Origin: Pontibacter korlensis
Lineage (GTDB): Bacteria; Bacteroidota; Bacteroidia; Cytophagales; Hymenobacteraceae
DNA: 64,000 nt
Assembly: GCF_000973725.1 (NCBI RefSeq)
Contig: NZ_CP009621.1
Span: 4,147,001-4,211,000, forward strand
Reading direction: 5' to 3'
The notes under the pieces were generated by a model. It was not told where the DNA came from, searched no databases, and saw only the letters and a list, made by a program, of their open reading frames with translations. A program made the position numbers and the translations under genes. Below are positions 44,426 to 52,771 of the stretch, in pieces. Position 1 is the first letter of the stretch; every line of letters begins with the position of its first letter.

Positions 44426-45142
44426 TTAGTTTGCTGTGCCTTCTGCTGAGGAGGCGTTGAAAAAGCCTTTCGGATCCGGCATCTGCGCTACCAACTCCAT
44501 TATGTAGCCATAGTCGATTACAGACATATTGATGTTACGGCTCTTGTGCAGGTAATCCCATGCTTCTCCGTACTGCTTCTCGTAATATTTTACAACAGAG
44601 AGATTATAGAGCGCATACGCGTTAGATGAATCGGCAGAAGTTGCAGTATTTAGGTATGAGGAAGCCTTCTTCAGGTTCTTTTTCTTCTTCTTCTCTTTAT
44701 AGACTGCCAAGTATGAAGAGGCCGCATCAGATAAAAGCAGCGAGTTTTTAGGATCCAAGGCAATGGCTTTCTCATACATGTCTACAGCAGTTTGATGGTC
44801 GCCTCTTGCTGAGGTAACTAAGCCAAATGCCCAGTAGGTATCTTTGTTGTCCGGGTTCAGCAGCCAAGCAAGGTTAAAGCGGTACATGGCAGTATCAACC
44901 TGTCCTTCGTTCAGATACTCCCAACCGCGTTCTAAAAAGAACTTACTTGCTTCCTTGCGGTCTCTGAAGTTCTTATCACAGCTTGTCAGGAACTTCTCAT
45001 CCTGTTTTTGCTCTGCCTCTGTTTTTTGTTTCCCGCCAAACATAGGCAGTACTCTTGGGCTTAACTCTGCTGTTGCCTCTTGAGCCAAGCTTAGCGTGGT
45101 GGCACAGAAAAAGGCCAGCGCAGCTACTAATATTCTTTTCAT
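44426..45142 (-). CDS. Exported TPR protein
   Basis: A 238-residue protein with a signal peptide (cleavage near residue 20, SLAQE) and three or four tetratricopeptide repeats (about 70-210), for example WAFGLVTSARGDHQTAVDMYEKAIALDP. It shares domain order and several segments (YLHKSRNI..., YYWAFG/YWGYG) with the gene at 45251-45979. These two are probably tandem paralogues in one operon. TPR proteins scaffold envelope complexes; the partner is unknown. Confidence 0.8.
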   Translation of the reverse strand: MKRILVAALAFFCATTLSLAQEATAELSPRVLPMFGGKQKTEAEQKQDEKFLTSCDKNFRDRKEASKFFLERGWEYLNEGQVDTAMYRFNLAWLLNPDNKDTYWAFGLVTSARGDHQTAVDMYEKAIALDPKNSLLLSDAASSYLAVYKEKKKKKNLKKASSYLNTATSADSSNAYALYNLSVVKYYEKQYGEAWDYLHKSRNINMSVIDYGYIMELVAQMPDPKGFFNASSAEGTAN

Positions 45143-45250
45143 AAAAAGGAGGTATTACGTACTATTCTTATCATGTTACCGGCCACTCCAGGACCAGGTA
45201 TTGCTCAATCTTAAAGAATAAATGTAGCATAGTTACTTAATACTTGCAAG

Positions 45251-45979
45251 TTACTGTGCCTGCTGTTGTACATAAACACCCTGCGGGTCGCTTTCTTTCT
45301 CCAAAAGGGCTGAAATGAAGGTTCTATCTTCCTTATTCTTATCGTGTCTGATGCTTTGATGCAGGTAATCCCAGGCTTGCCCAAAATCAAGCAAGTAGTA
45401 ACTGTTCACGGCCAGTTTGTAGTATGTATCAGCTGCATGGTCGGGGTTCAATTGCAGGGCACGCTCCAGTAGCTTTTTGCTTTGCTGCAGATCCTCCGGA
45501 TTGCTGCGCTGGTAAAAGCGTGCCAGATGTGTGGTAGCTACATCAGTAAGCAGGCGCGGATTCTCCTTGTCCTTATCAAGTGCTCGGTAAAGTATATAAA
45601 GGGCCTTATCGTATTCTTCCTGTTGTCCATACACTAAGCCGTACCCCCAGTAAATACTGTTATTGCTTCTGTCCATTAACCAGGCACGGTTAAAGAAGAT
45701 CATAGCCGAATCGAGCTTTTGCTCATTAAAAGTTCTTTTTGCCTGCAGCACGTAATACTCGCTGGCTAGCTGACGGCTTTTAAATCTATCCACGTTTTCT
45801 TGGAGAAACTTGTTCTGCTTAGCTACAGCCTCCGGTGTGGCTGGTGCCATAGGCGGAATTACCTCCTGCATTGTTAGCCTTGGTTGCTGTGGCTGCTGCT
45901 CTTCGGTGATGGCGTTTTGTGTGTTGCAACTGCTCAATCCTATAGCTACTACAGCTGCCGCTGCCTTCCACTGTCGCAT
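45251..45979 (-). CDS. TPR lipoprotein, paralogue of the downstream gene
   Basis: A 242-residue lipoprotein (lipobox GLSSC near residue 18). Tetratricopeptide repeats fill residues about 80-215 (WGYGLVYGQQEEYDKALYIL, FGQAWDYLHQSIRHD). The sequence matches the 44426-45142 protein in repeat order, in the WDYLHxS motif and in a short C-terminal tail. Start at ATG 45979 just after a minus-strand AT-rich leader. Function unknown. Confidence 0.8.
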   Translation of the reverse strand: MRQWKAAAAVVAIGLSSCNTQNAITEEQQPQQPRLTMQEVIPPMAPATPEAVAKQNKFLQENVDRFKSRQLASEYYVLQAKRTFNEQKLDSAMIFFNRAWLMDRSNNSIYWGYGLVYGQQEEYDKALYILYRALDKDKENPRLLTDVATTHLARFYQRSNPEDLQQSKKLLERALQLNPDHAADTYYKLAVNSYYLLDFGQAWDYLHQSIRHDKNKEDRTFISALLEKESDPQGVYVQQQAQ

Positions 45980-46100
45980 GTTGTTTTATTCTTGTTTGGC
46001 TTAGTAACGCTTGGCTGTTGGCTTTAGTGCAAACCTGTGGCAGAGAGAGGATCGTAAAACTATTCCATGACAATTGGCGTTTTATTTCAGACAACTTTCG

Positions 46101-46108
46101 TATATTTG
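46101..46108 (+). promoter_or_regulatory. -7 promoter element of the RES-Xre operon
   Basis: TATATTTG matches TAnnTTTG, 22 nt before the antitoxin ATG at 46130, so the transcript has almost no leader. A TTG at 46074 is near the expected -33 place but 24 bp away. Confidence 0.5.
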
Positions 46109-46129
46109 AAAGTATAAGCAATTAATGCC

Positions 46130-46558
46130 ATGGGACAAGCCTTAAGCGTAGATAGTAGCCTGAGCTACAAACTAATAGATGATAAAGATGTATTTATGCT
46201 CATCAGCACGGTGCGCGAAGGTATAAAGTATGCCCTTTTTCAGAGCATTGCCGATAAGATACCTTTTAGCGTAAACGAGTGGTCAAACTTTCTGCACCTG
46301 TCAGAGCGTACTTTTCAGCGTTACAAAAAAGAGAAGCGCACATTCGACCCGCTACACTCTGAAAAGATTTTGGAGATAACACTGGTGTACAACAAGGGGA
46401 TAGAGGTGTTTGGAGACAAGGCCAACTTCGATGCCTGGTTAGAAGCTAAAAATGTAGCCTTGGGAGGTCTTAAGCCCAAAGAATTGTTGGATAGCACCTT
46501 TGGTATTGGCCTGCTGCGTGACGAGCTCACGCGCATAGAGCACGGCGTGCTGGCATGA
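46130..46558 (+). CDS. Xre/MbcA/ParS-type antitoxin
   Basis: A 142-residue protein of the ParS/Xre (DUF2384) class: a helical N-terminus with a Xre-like recognition segment (NEWSNFLHLSERTFQRYKKEK) and a C-terminal toxin-binding block with VFGDKANFDAWLEAKNVALGG. It should neutralise the RES toxin and repress its own operon. Its last four bases overlap the start of the toxin gene (ATGA), proof of tight co-translation. Confidence 0.9.
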   Translation: MGQALSVDSSLSYKLIDDKDVFMLISTVREGIKYALFQSIADKIPFSVNEWSNFLHLSERTFQRYKKEKRTFDPLHSEKILEITLVYNKGIEVFGDKANFDAWLEAKNVALGGLKPKELLDSTFGIGLLRDELTRIEHGVLA

Positions 46559-47016
46559 TAGTGTACCGCCTCAGCAGAGGGCCATACCGAAATGACCTAT
46601 CGGGCAAGGGAGCGGAGTTAGCAGGAGGTCGCTGGAACAGCAAAGGCACAGCCATACTTTATACCAGCGAGTCCATAGCACTATGCACTGTAGAGATAGC
46701 CGTACACATGCCACTGGGCATCGTACCGCGGGATTACCACCTGGTGCGGATACAGTTCCCGGATACGGCAAGTATAAAAGAATTTGCTGAAGATGAATTG
46801 CCTGAAGATTGGAAGTCCTTTCCGCATGCCAACAGCACACAGGAGTTAGGTGATGCCTTTGTGCAGGAGGCAGAGCACCTTGTTTTAAAGGTACCGTCTG
46901 CCACCGTACAAGGAAACTTTAACTACCTCCTGAACCCCCGCCACCCAGACTTCCGGCAGGTAACTGTTGTAGATACCGTACCATTTGATTTTGATAAACG
47001 GCTATTTGTAAAGTAG
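46555..47016 (+). CDS. RES-domain toxin (NAD-degrading)
   Basis: A 153-residue RES-domain protein; members degrade NAD+ and stop growth. The domain shows the family's Arg (GGRWNSKGTAILYTS), Glu (CTVEIAVH) and Ser (VPSATVQ), which form the RES triad. Overall order matches MbcT/RES toxins. It overlaps the antitoxin by 4 bp. The pair has the same promoter-type and composition as the chromosome, with no flanking mobile sequence. Terminated by an 18-bp perfect hairpin. Confidence 0.92.
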   Translation: MIVYRLSRGPYRNDLSGKGAELAGGRWNSKGTAILYTSESIALCTVEIAVHMPLGIVPRDYHLVRIQFPDTASIKEFAEDELPEDWKSFPHANSTQELGDAFVQEAEHLVLKVPSATVQGNFNYLLNPRHPDFRQVTVVDTVPFDFDKRLFVK

Positions 47017-47020
47017 CCTC

Positions 47021-47066
47021 AAATAAAAGAGCCGCACCAGTTAAATTAGGTGCGGCTCTTTTATTT
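47021..47066. terminator. Perfect 18-bp bidirectional terminator
   Basis: AAATAAAAGAGCCGCACC pairs with GGTGCGGCTCTTTTATTT around a 10-nt loop, between convergent genes. Confidence 0.9.
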
Positions 47067-47081
47067 AATGTTATGGCTGTT

Positions 47082-48962
47082 CTAAGGAGCTATGTTATAT
47101 ACATTGTTCGACTTATTACTATCAGGAACATAAGTACCGCCTAACTCCAGCTTTTTCGCTTGTTTCTGTGCTGAAAAGCTTAGGACAACCGTACGGTTTC
47201 CTTTTTCCCACACCGATACATTACGCTGGATTTTTTCGGTAGAACCATCCGCATAAGTAACAAATAACTCTACCGGCACAGGCTTAGAGCCAACAGCTTC
47301 AACGGCAACTTCATACTTGCCATTCTGCTGCTTTACGTCTTTTATAGCCAGGTCAGGATATCCATCTTCGAAGAACCAGCGCTGCCAGAACCAGTTAAGG
47401 TTGCGGCCGGAGCCAGTGTTCATAGCATTAAAGAAGTCGTATGGCTGCGGGTGCTTTCCGTTCCATTGTTCAATGTAGAAGTGCAGTGCCTTTGTAAACA
47501 GTTTATCACCCAGCAAATCCTTCACATACAAATAACCCAAAGCAGGCTTAGGATAAGAGTTCAGGAACATGGTGGTGCCATTTTGCTGTGTTGTAAGCGT
47601 GCTGATTGGCAGGTCTATCTCTGTGCCAGCCAATGCTCCATAAGGAGCTACGCCATAATCATCCACAATGCTTGGGTCTATGATAGGTGTCACAATCCAT
47701 TCTCCAATAGTTGCCCAGCCTTCGTCCATCCAGCCATACTTGGTTTCGTTGGTGCCCATGTAGAAAGGAAACATCGTATGGAAGATTTCATGATCTGTCA
47801 GCATAATCACATCTGCACGGTCCTCCAGTGGGTTATCATTTACCATCATGGGGTATTCCATCTGGTCCAAGCCATCAAAAACGCTGATGTGGCTGTAAGG
47901 GAAAGGCCATTTAGGGAAAGTATAGCTCATCGCCTCCACGGTTTTGCGCCCAAAGCTGGCTACTTCCTCAAAATCTTTGTGCTGCGGGTTATAAGCCACA
48001 TCCACGCGTGTACGGCGTTTTGTTTTAGGGTCAACCACTAAACTGGTTGCTTGCCACAGATAATGGTCGCTGGTGGCAAAGGCAAAATCTACAACGTTTT
48101 TGGCATCGAACTTCCAGGTGTTGCTAGCCTGCTGTGCGGTAATGTTACCTTGCTTCAGGTCTGTAGAATCTACTACATAGATTATCGCGTCTTTCTTGCC
48201 AGCCTGCTCCAGTCGCTTTGCGTATTTTTTCTGCAATACTTCTTTTGCATTTACCAGATCACCAGTGGCCCATACTATAAAATCTTTTGGAACTGTAATC
48301 TCTGTATGGAAATTGCTGAAGTCGTTATAGAATTCTTGCGCACCATTGTAAGGGATGCGGTTCCAGCCATCTATATCATCATACACGGCAACTCTCGGGA
48401 AAAAATAAGCAATAAAGGCAGCGCCTTCTTCATTAACCTGTCCCGTTCGGTTATGGGAGCCTTCGTTCAAAGTATAGCTATAGGCAATGGAGATGTTTAC
48501 TTTACCTTTAGGAGCCAAAGGCTGGATGCGCACGGGCACGGGTAAATTAGTGCCGTCCACGCGAAGTTTACTCAGATCTTCTGCCTGGTTATTTATGCTT
48601 AACTTCGAAAGTTGTACACCATCCGTTACATCTGTTGGAGCTATACTTCTGGCACGGGCGGCGCCTTTCTGATAAAAGTTGGGGTAAAGCTTAAACAGGA
48701 TCTGCTTAAGCGTATCAGGGCTGTTGTTGGTATACGTAATGTCTACAGTGCCACTTAACAAGCGAGTATCAGGGTTGTAGCTTACTTTAATGTTGTAATC
48801 AGCCGCATTCTGCCAATAGTTTTTACCTGGTCGCCCGTCGGCAGAGCGAGTGCCTTTAGCATAAGCCTGCTCTATGTTGCGTGGCATTTGCAAATCCTGT
48901 GCAAAGGTGCCCAAGCTAGTGACAAGCAGAGCAGCAGTTAAAAAAGGTTTTAAGTTTAGCAT
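47082..48962 (-). CDS. Exported M1-family metallopeptidase
   Basis: From the ATG at 48962 (MLNLKPFLTAALLVTSLG) the protein has 626 residues and a clean signal peptide. The zinc motif is HEIFHTMFPF with the third ligand Glu in KYGWMDEGWATIGEW, eighteen residues later. An exopeptidase-type sequence QMEYPMMVND stands where GAMEN lies. The earlier frame start at 49022 adds 20 residues of poor character. It is an aminopeptidase-like enzyme of the periplasm or surface. Substrates unknown. Confidence 0.9.
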   Translation of the reverse strand: MLNLKPFLTAALLVTSLGTFAQDLQMPRNIEQAYAKGTRSADGRPGKNYWQNAADYNIKVSYNPDTRLLSGTVDITYTNNSPDTLKQILFKLYPNFYQKGAARARSIAPTDVTDGVQLSKLSINNQAEDLSKLRVDGTNLPVPVRIQPLAPKGKVNISIAYSYTLNEGSHNRTGQVNEEGAAFIAYFFPRVAVYDDIDGWNRIPYNGAQEFYNDFSNFHTEITVPKDFIVWATGDLVNAKEVLQKKYAKRLEQAGKKDAIIYVVDSTDLKQGNITAQQASNTWKFDAKNVVDFAFATSDHYLWQATSLVVDPKTKRRTRVDVAYNPQHKDFEEVASFGRKTVEAMSYTFPKWPFPYSHISVFDGLDQMEYPMMVNDNPLEDRADVIMLTDHEIFHTMFPFYMGTNETKYGWMDEGWATIGEWIVTPIIDPSIVDDYGVAPYGALAGTEIDLPISTLTTQQNGTTMFLNSYPKPALGYLYVKDLLGDKLFTKALHFYIEQWNGKHPQPYDFFNAMNTGSGRNLNWFWQRWFFEDGYPDLAIKDVKQQNGKYEVAVEAVGSKPVPVELFVTYADGSTEKIQRNVSVWEKGNRTVVLSFSAQKQAKKLELGGTYVPDSNKSNNVYNIAP

Positions 48963-49102
48963 AATAGATGTTGGATTTGGGTACAAAACTATGCTTTTAT
49001 ACTTTATGTCGTGATGAGGCAAATGGATGGCAGACGATGTCTTAACATTAAATTAAACATAAGCCATACTTCTTTTTTATCGGATGCGACTATCTTAGCA
49101 GC

Positions 49103-50362
49103 ATGAAACGCATAAAGATATTTTTTGTAGCACTATTGTTAGCTGCACCTGCCTGGGCACAGGTAGATACCGCGCAGCGGGTAGAGGAGGGGCGCAGCAA
49201 CAGCCCTGAGCAAATGCAGAAGCCTTACGTCATCATGATCTCGGCCGACGGCTTCCGGTATGACTACGCTGATAAGTTTGATGCAAAAAACTTAAAGGCT
49301 TTGCGGGCACAAGGTGTAGAGGCGGAATCAATGCTTGCGTCTTTCCCCTCAAAAACCTTCCCGAATCACTATACCCTGGTAACAGGCATGTACCCGGCTA
49401 CGCATGGCCTTATCAATAACTACTTTTATGATCCGCAGCGTAAGGAGCATTATTCTATGCGCGACCGCGGTAAGGTAGAAGATGCCAGCTGGTATGGCGG
49501 TGTGCCGCTGTGGGTGCTTGCAGAGCAAAACCAGATGCTTACTGCAAGCTTTTACTGGGTAGGTTCTGAGGCCCCTGTTCAAGGTGTTCGACCAACTTAT
49601 TGGTACAAGTACAACGAAAGCATTCCTTTTGAGGAGCGCGTACAGGTTGTTGTGGATTGGTTGAACTTACCTGAGGTGAAACGCCCACACCTGATTACCT
49701 TTTATTTGCCTGAAGTAGACCACGCCGGCCACCGCTTCGGACCGGATGCTCCAGAAACAAAGCAGGCAGTATTGGAGCTTGATCAACGGTTGAAAGAGCT
49801 TACAGAGGCTGTTGCCACAACAGGTCTTCCAGTAAACTACGTCTTCGTGTCAGACCACGGCATGACAAAAATTGACCAGAAAAACACCCTGCCCTTACCA
49901 GCAGCGATAGACACTGCGAAGTTTATGGTTTCAGGTGGCGGTATGGTAGTAGAACTACATTCTAAAGATAAAAGCGCCATAAAGCCAACTTATAAAGAGC
50001 TTAAGAAAGAAGCCAACGGCGCTTTCAAAGTATATACAAAAAACAAGCTGCCAAAGCACCTTCACTACGGCACGAAGGACGATAAGTATAATCGTGTTGG
50101 TGATATACTGCTGTTAACTGATGCACCTAAAATATTTCATTTCTCCGACTACAAACCTTCGCCAGGAACACATGGCTATGACCCTGCCACAGTAAAAGAC
50201 ATGCACGCCGTATTTTATACCTGGGGACCAGGAGTGAAGAAAGGAATCAAGATTCCTTCATTCCAGAACATACACGTTTACCCAATTGTGGCCGAGCTAC
50301 TAGGTCTTAAGTACACGCACAAAATTGACGGAAACAGGAAAATAGCTGAGGAGATACTGTAA
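49103..50362 (+). CDS. Exported NPP-type nucleotide pyrophosphatase/phosphodiesterase
   Basis: A 419-residue alkaline-phosphatase-superfamily enzyme with a signal peptide (cleavage after about residue 19, AWAQV). The first metal site is MISADGFRYDY, and the nucleophile is the Thr of FPSKTFPNHYTLVTGMYP (about residue 84). Later metal ligands are in LPEVDHAGHRFGP and FVSDHGMTKI and the HGYDP motif. NPP enzymes split pyrophosphate or phosphodiester bonds of extracellular nucleotides. No neighbouring gene explains a specific substrate. Confidence 0.92.
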   Translation: MKRIKIFFVALLLAAPAWAQVDTAQRVEEGRSNSPEQMQKPYVIMISADGFRYDYADKFDAKNLKALRAQGVEAESMLASFPSKTFPNHYTLVTGMYPATHGLINNYFYDPQRKEHYSMRDRGKVEDASWYGGVPLWVLAEQNQMLTASFYWVGSEAPVQGVRPTYWYKYNESIPFEERVQVVVDWLNLPEVKRPHLITFYLPEVDHAGHRFGPDAPETKQAVLELDQRLKELTEAVATTGLPVNYVFVSDHGMTKIDQKNTLPLPAAIDTAKFMVSGGGMVVELHSKDKSAIKPTYKELKKEANGAFKVYTKNKLPKHLHYGTKDDKYNRVGDILLLTDAPKIFHFSDYKPSPGTHGYDPATVKDMHAVFYTWGPGVKKGIKIPSFQNIHVYPIVAELLGLKYTHKIDGNRKIAEEIL

Positions 50363-50386
50363 CGCTAGCAATACACTTATAAAAGT

Positions 50387-50422
50387 AAAGGGAGCCGATT
50401 TACTGCATCGGTTCCCTTTTTT
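50387..50422. terminator. Terminator
   Basis: AAAGGGAGCCGAT / ATCGGTTCCCTTT with a G-T pair and flanking A/T runs, between convergent genes. Confidence 0.8.
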
Positions 50423-50438
50423 ATTGATCAATGAGCAT

Positions 50439-51044
50439 TTACCGGGTTCTGGAAGGCAAGTATACCTGCAAGCCTACAGCCAGGTTCAGGCCAGATTCGC
50501 CGCTGCCTACCGATATGTCAGCGCTTGTACGGGTGTAGCCAAGTATGCCCTCCAAAGCAACGTTCTGAGCCACAAAGTGGGCATATCCTGCGCGCAAACC
50601 TACAACGCCAGAGAATACCGAGTCGCCCTCACTGTCTTCTTCGGAGCTACCGCCAATACCTGCTAACAGTTCTCCAAACCATCGGTGTGTTGGGGCCGCA
50701 CCTTCCGGAAAATAGTACCGCACGAAAGGAGTAAGGCCATAGCGGAAGGTTTCGCCTCCATCATAGATGTCCAGCCCTAGTTGCACTTCTGTACCTATGG
50801 CGGCATTATCACTTAAAAAATAACCGGCTCGTGGATTAACGTTTAGAGTAAAAAAGTCAGACTTAAAGTTAAAGCCTATATTCCCTATACTGGCCCCGAC
50901 AATCCAGTTTCCTTCTCTCACAGCGTCAGCAGAAACGGGAGCCGTGGTCTGTGGTGCTCGCTGCCTAATCTCCTCTTCGATCTGTGCTGATACTGAAATA
51001 TTTAGTACTGTTAAAAATGCTGATAGTAATAAAATATTTTTCAT
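50439..51044 (-). CDS. Outer-membrane beta-barrel protein
   Basis: From ATG 51044 (MKNILLLSAFLTVLNISVSA) the product has 201 residues with a signal peptide and a small barrel of alternating strands, for example WIVGASIGNIGFNFKS and TRSADISVGSGESGLNLAV and ends in YLPSRTR. The pattern fits PF13505/OMP_b-brl proteins, with about eight strands, and the last strand VGLQVYLP. A second ATG at 51059 adds five residues. Function unknown. Confidence 0.85.
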   Translation of the reverse strand: MKNILLLSAFLTVLNISVSAQIEEEIRQRAPQTTAPVSADAVREGNWIVGASIGNIGFNFKSDFFTLNVNPRAGYFLSDNAAIGTEVQLGLDIYDGGETFRYGLTPFVRYYFPEGAAPTHRWFGELLAGIGGSSEEDSEGDSVFSGVVGLRAGYAHFVAQNVALEGILGYTRTSADISVGSGESGLNLAVGLQVYLPSRTR

Positions 51045-51248
51045 AGCCTTTAAATTCATAGGTTTTCAATAAATAAATTGTACTCTTTAAAATGCTGTAC
51101 ATCAATACTTTAAACGCTTTATAAAAAGTCAGGTTTAGAATATAAAACCATATCCCTGTGAAAAGAAGTAAACAAGGTGTCTCTAAGAGTAGGCACCTTT
51201 GCGCATGAGTAGCAATGCTTTATTTATGTATGATCAGCTTATATAAGG

Positions 51249-52640
51249 CTATAATTCATAGACTTTATCCATCTCAGCTACCGTAACTGGCCAGCCATAC
51301 TGCTGTTTGATTTTTTCTTTGAGTGCAGAAGCAGCATCTTCCTCGCCGTGGTTTAAGAAAATCTGGGCAGGGGCTTCTTTTAACGCACCCAAGCACCACA
51401 GCAAGTCTTCCTGGTCAGCATGGGCCGAGAGCGAACCTATTTGCGTTATTTCGGCACGCACGTCATAATGCTTTCCATCAATTTTGATTGACTCAGCACC
51501 GTTACTAAGTTTATTGCCACGGGTGCCTTTAGCCTGATGACCTACCAGCAATATGGTGTTCTTTTCGTCACCTAGAAGCTGTTTCAGGTAGTATAGCACC
51601 CGGCCACCTGTTGCCATACCGCTACCAGCTATAATAATCTTCTGTTTTGGCACATTTTCGTCCAGCACATGAAGGGTCTCTTCAAACTTCTGCACGATGT
51701 GTACATTCTCTGTGAGGCGCTCCGCTTCAGAATCTGTAAGGTTATGCCAGCCGGTATGCTTCTGGAAAAGCTCTGTAACATTAATACCCATAGGCGAGTC
51801 AAGGTAAATAGGAAGGGCAGGAATACTTTTCTCGAGCATGAGGTCATTCAGGAGCATGATGATCTCCTGGGCGCGCTCTACAGCAAAGCTAGGTATAACA
51901 AGAGAGCCTCCTTTCTCAAAAGTCTTGTTTACTACCTCCTGCAGCGCCTGAAACGGAGACACCGTTTTATCATGCAACTTATCACCATAGGTAGATTCCA
52001 TAATAAAATAATCTGCCTGAGGGCAACGGGTAGGGGTGTCTAGTATCAGCGGTGACTGTTGCCCCACATCGCCAGAGAATAGGAAGGTTTTACCTGCCAC
52101 CTCCAATTCTACGCTTACAGAGCCTAATATATGACCGCTTTTCAGAAACCTGAACCTGAGGCCTTCCTTGGGACTTATCCATTCTTTATCGGGATGCGTC
52201 TCAAATAATTCCATGGTTTTGCGCACGTGCTTGAGCTTGTAGAGCGGTTTTACAAGCTTTTTGCCTTCTTCTTCGCGGCTCTTGTTAGCCTCCTTAGCAT
52301 CTTCCTCCTGTATATGGGCGCTGTCGGAGAGTATAATCTCGGTAATGTCTTTTGTAGGGGCAGTAGCGTAGATTGGACCAGTATAGCCTTTCTTAACCAG
52401 TACCGGCAAGTATCCACTGTGGTCCAGGTGACCGTGTGTCAGAATAATAGCATCTAAATCTGCTGGTTTAAAAGGGAGGCGTTTTACCTTATTTAGCTTG
52501 CGCTCTTCTTTGTTGCCCTGGAACAGGCCGCAGTCAATAAGTAGTTTGTAGTCTCCTATGCTAAGTAAAGTACGAGAGCCTGTTACTACACCTGCCGCAC
52601 CAAGAAATTGCAGTGCAACAGTAGGGGTATTTTTAGACAT
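51249..52640 (-). CDS. Beta-CASP metallo-beta-lactamase-fold RNA-processing nuclease
   Basis: A 463-residue protein of the CPSF-like beta-CASP group. The zinc motif HGHLDHSGYLP, then FSGDVGQQSPL and ADYFIMESTYGD are metallo-beta-lactamase motifs, and the beta-CASP segment holds VHIVQKFEETLHVL and GSGMATGGRVLYYL. The C-terminal RMMBL motif is IGSLSAHADQEDLL. Members process RNA or, for the YSH/EbsB group, act in stress. No S1 or RNase J tail is present. Confidence 0.9.
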   Translation of the reverse strand: MSKNTPTVALQFLGAAGVVTGSRTLLSIGDYKLLIDCGLFQGNKEERKLNKVKRLPFKPADLDAIILTHGHLDHSGYLPVLVKKGYTGPIYATAPTKDITEIILSDSAHIQEEDAKEANKSREEEGKKLVKPLYKLKHVRKTMELFETHPDKEWISPKEGLRFRFLKSGHILGSVSVELEVAGKTFLFSGDVGQQSPLILDTPTRCPQADYFIMESTYGDKLHDKTVSPFQALQEVVNKTFEKGGSLVIPSFAVERAQEIIMLLNDLMLEKSIPALPIYLDSPMGINVTELFQKHTGWHNLTDSEAERLTENVHIVQKFEETLHVLDENVPKQKIIIAGSGMATGGRVLYYLKQLLGDEKNTILLVGHQAKGTRGNKLSNGAESIKIDGKHYDVRAEITQIGSLSAHADQEDLLWCLGALKEAPAQIFLNHGEEDAASALKEKIKQQYGWPVTVAEMDKVYEL

Positions 52641-52663
52641 AAATTCAGGTTAAGGATAATAGT

Positions 52664-52733
52664 AAAAAAGCGGGTGCCGGTGGAGGTTCATACGCACAAA
52701 ATACACGTATGGATGCTTCTCCACCAGCACCCG
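52664..52733 (-). terminator. Two-tier hairpin terminator of the P450 gene
   Basis: A 15-bp outer stem (core CGGGTGC...GGTGGAG on the minus strand) holds an inner CATACG/CGTATG stem and ends with T6 on the minus strand. It is larger than the simple hairpins elsewhere in the window. Confidence 0.7.
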
Positions 52734-52771
52734 TTCCTGTGTTGGATAATTTAAGTATGACAGCCCTAAGC

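Noticed and set aside
47451..48041. A 196-codon plus-strand frame opposite the M1 peptidase.
   Set aside because: Antisense to a gene with clear zinc motifs; composition is His/Cys/Ile-rich with no recognizable family.
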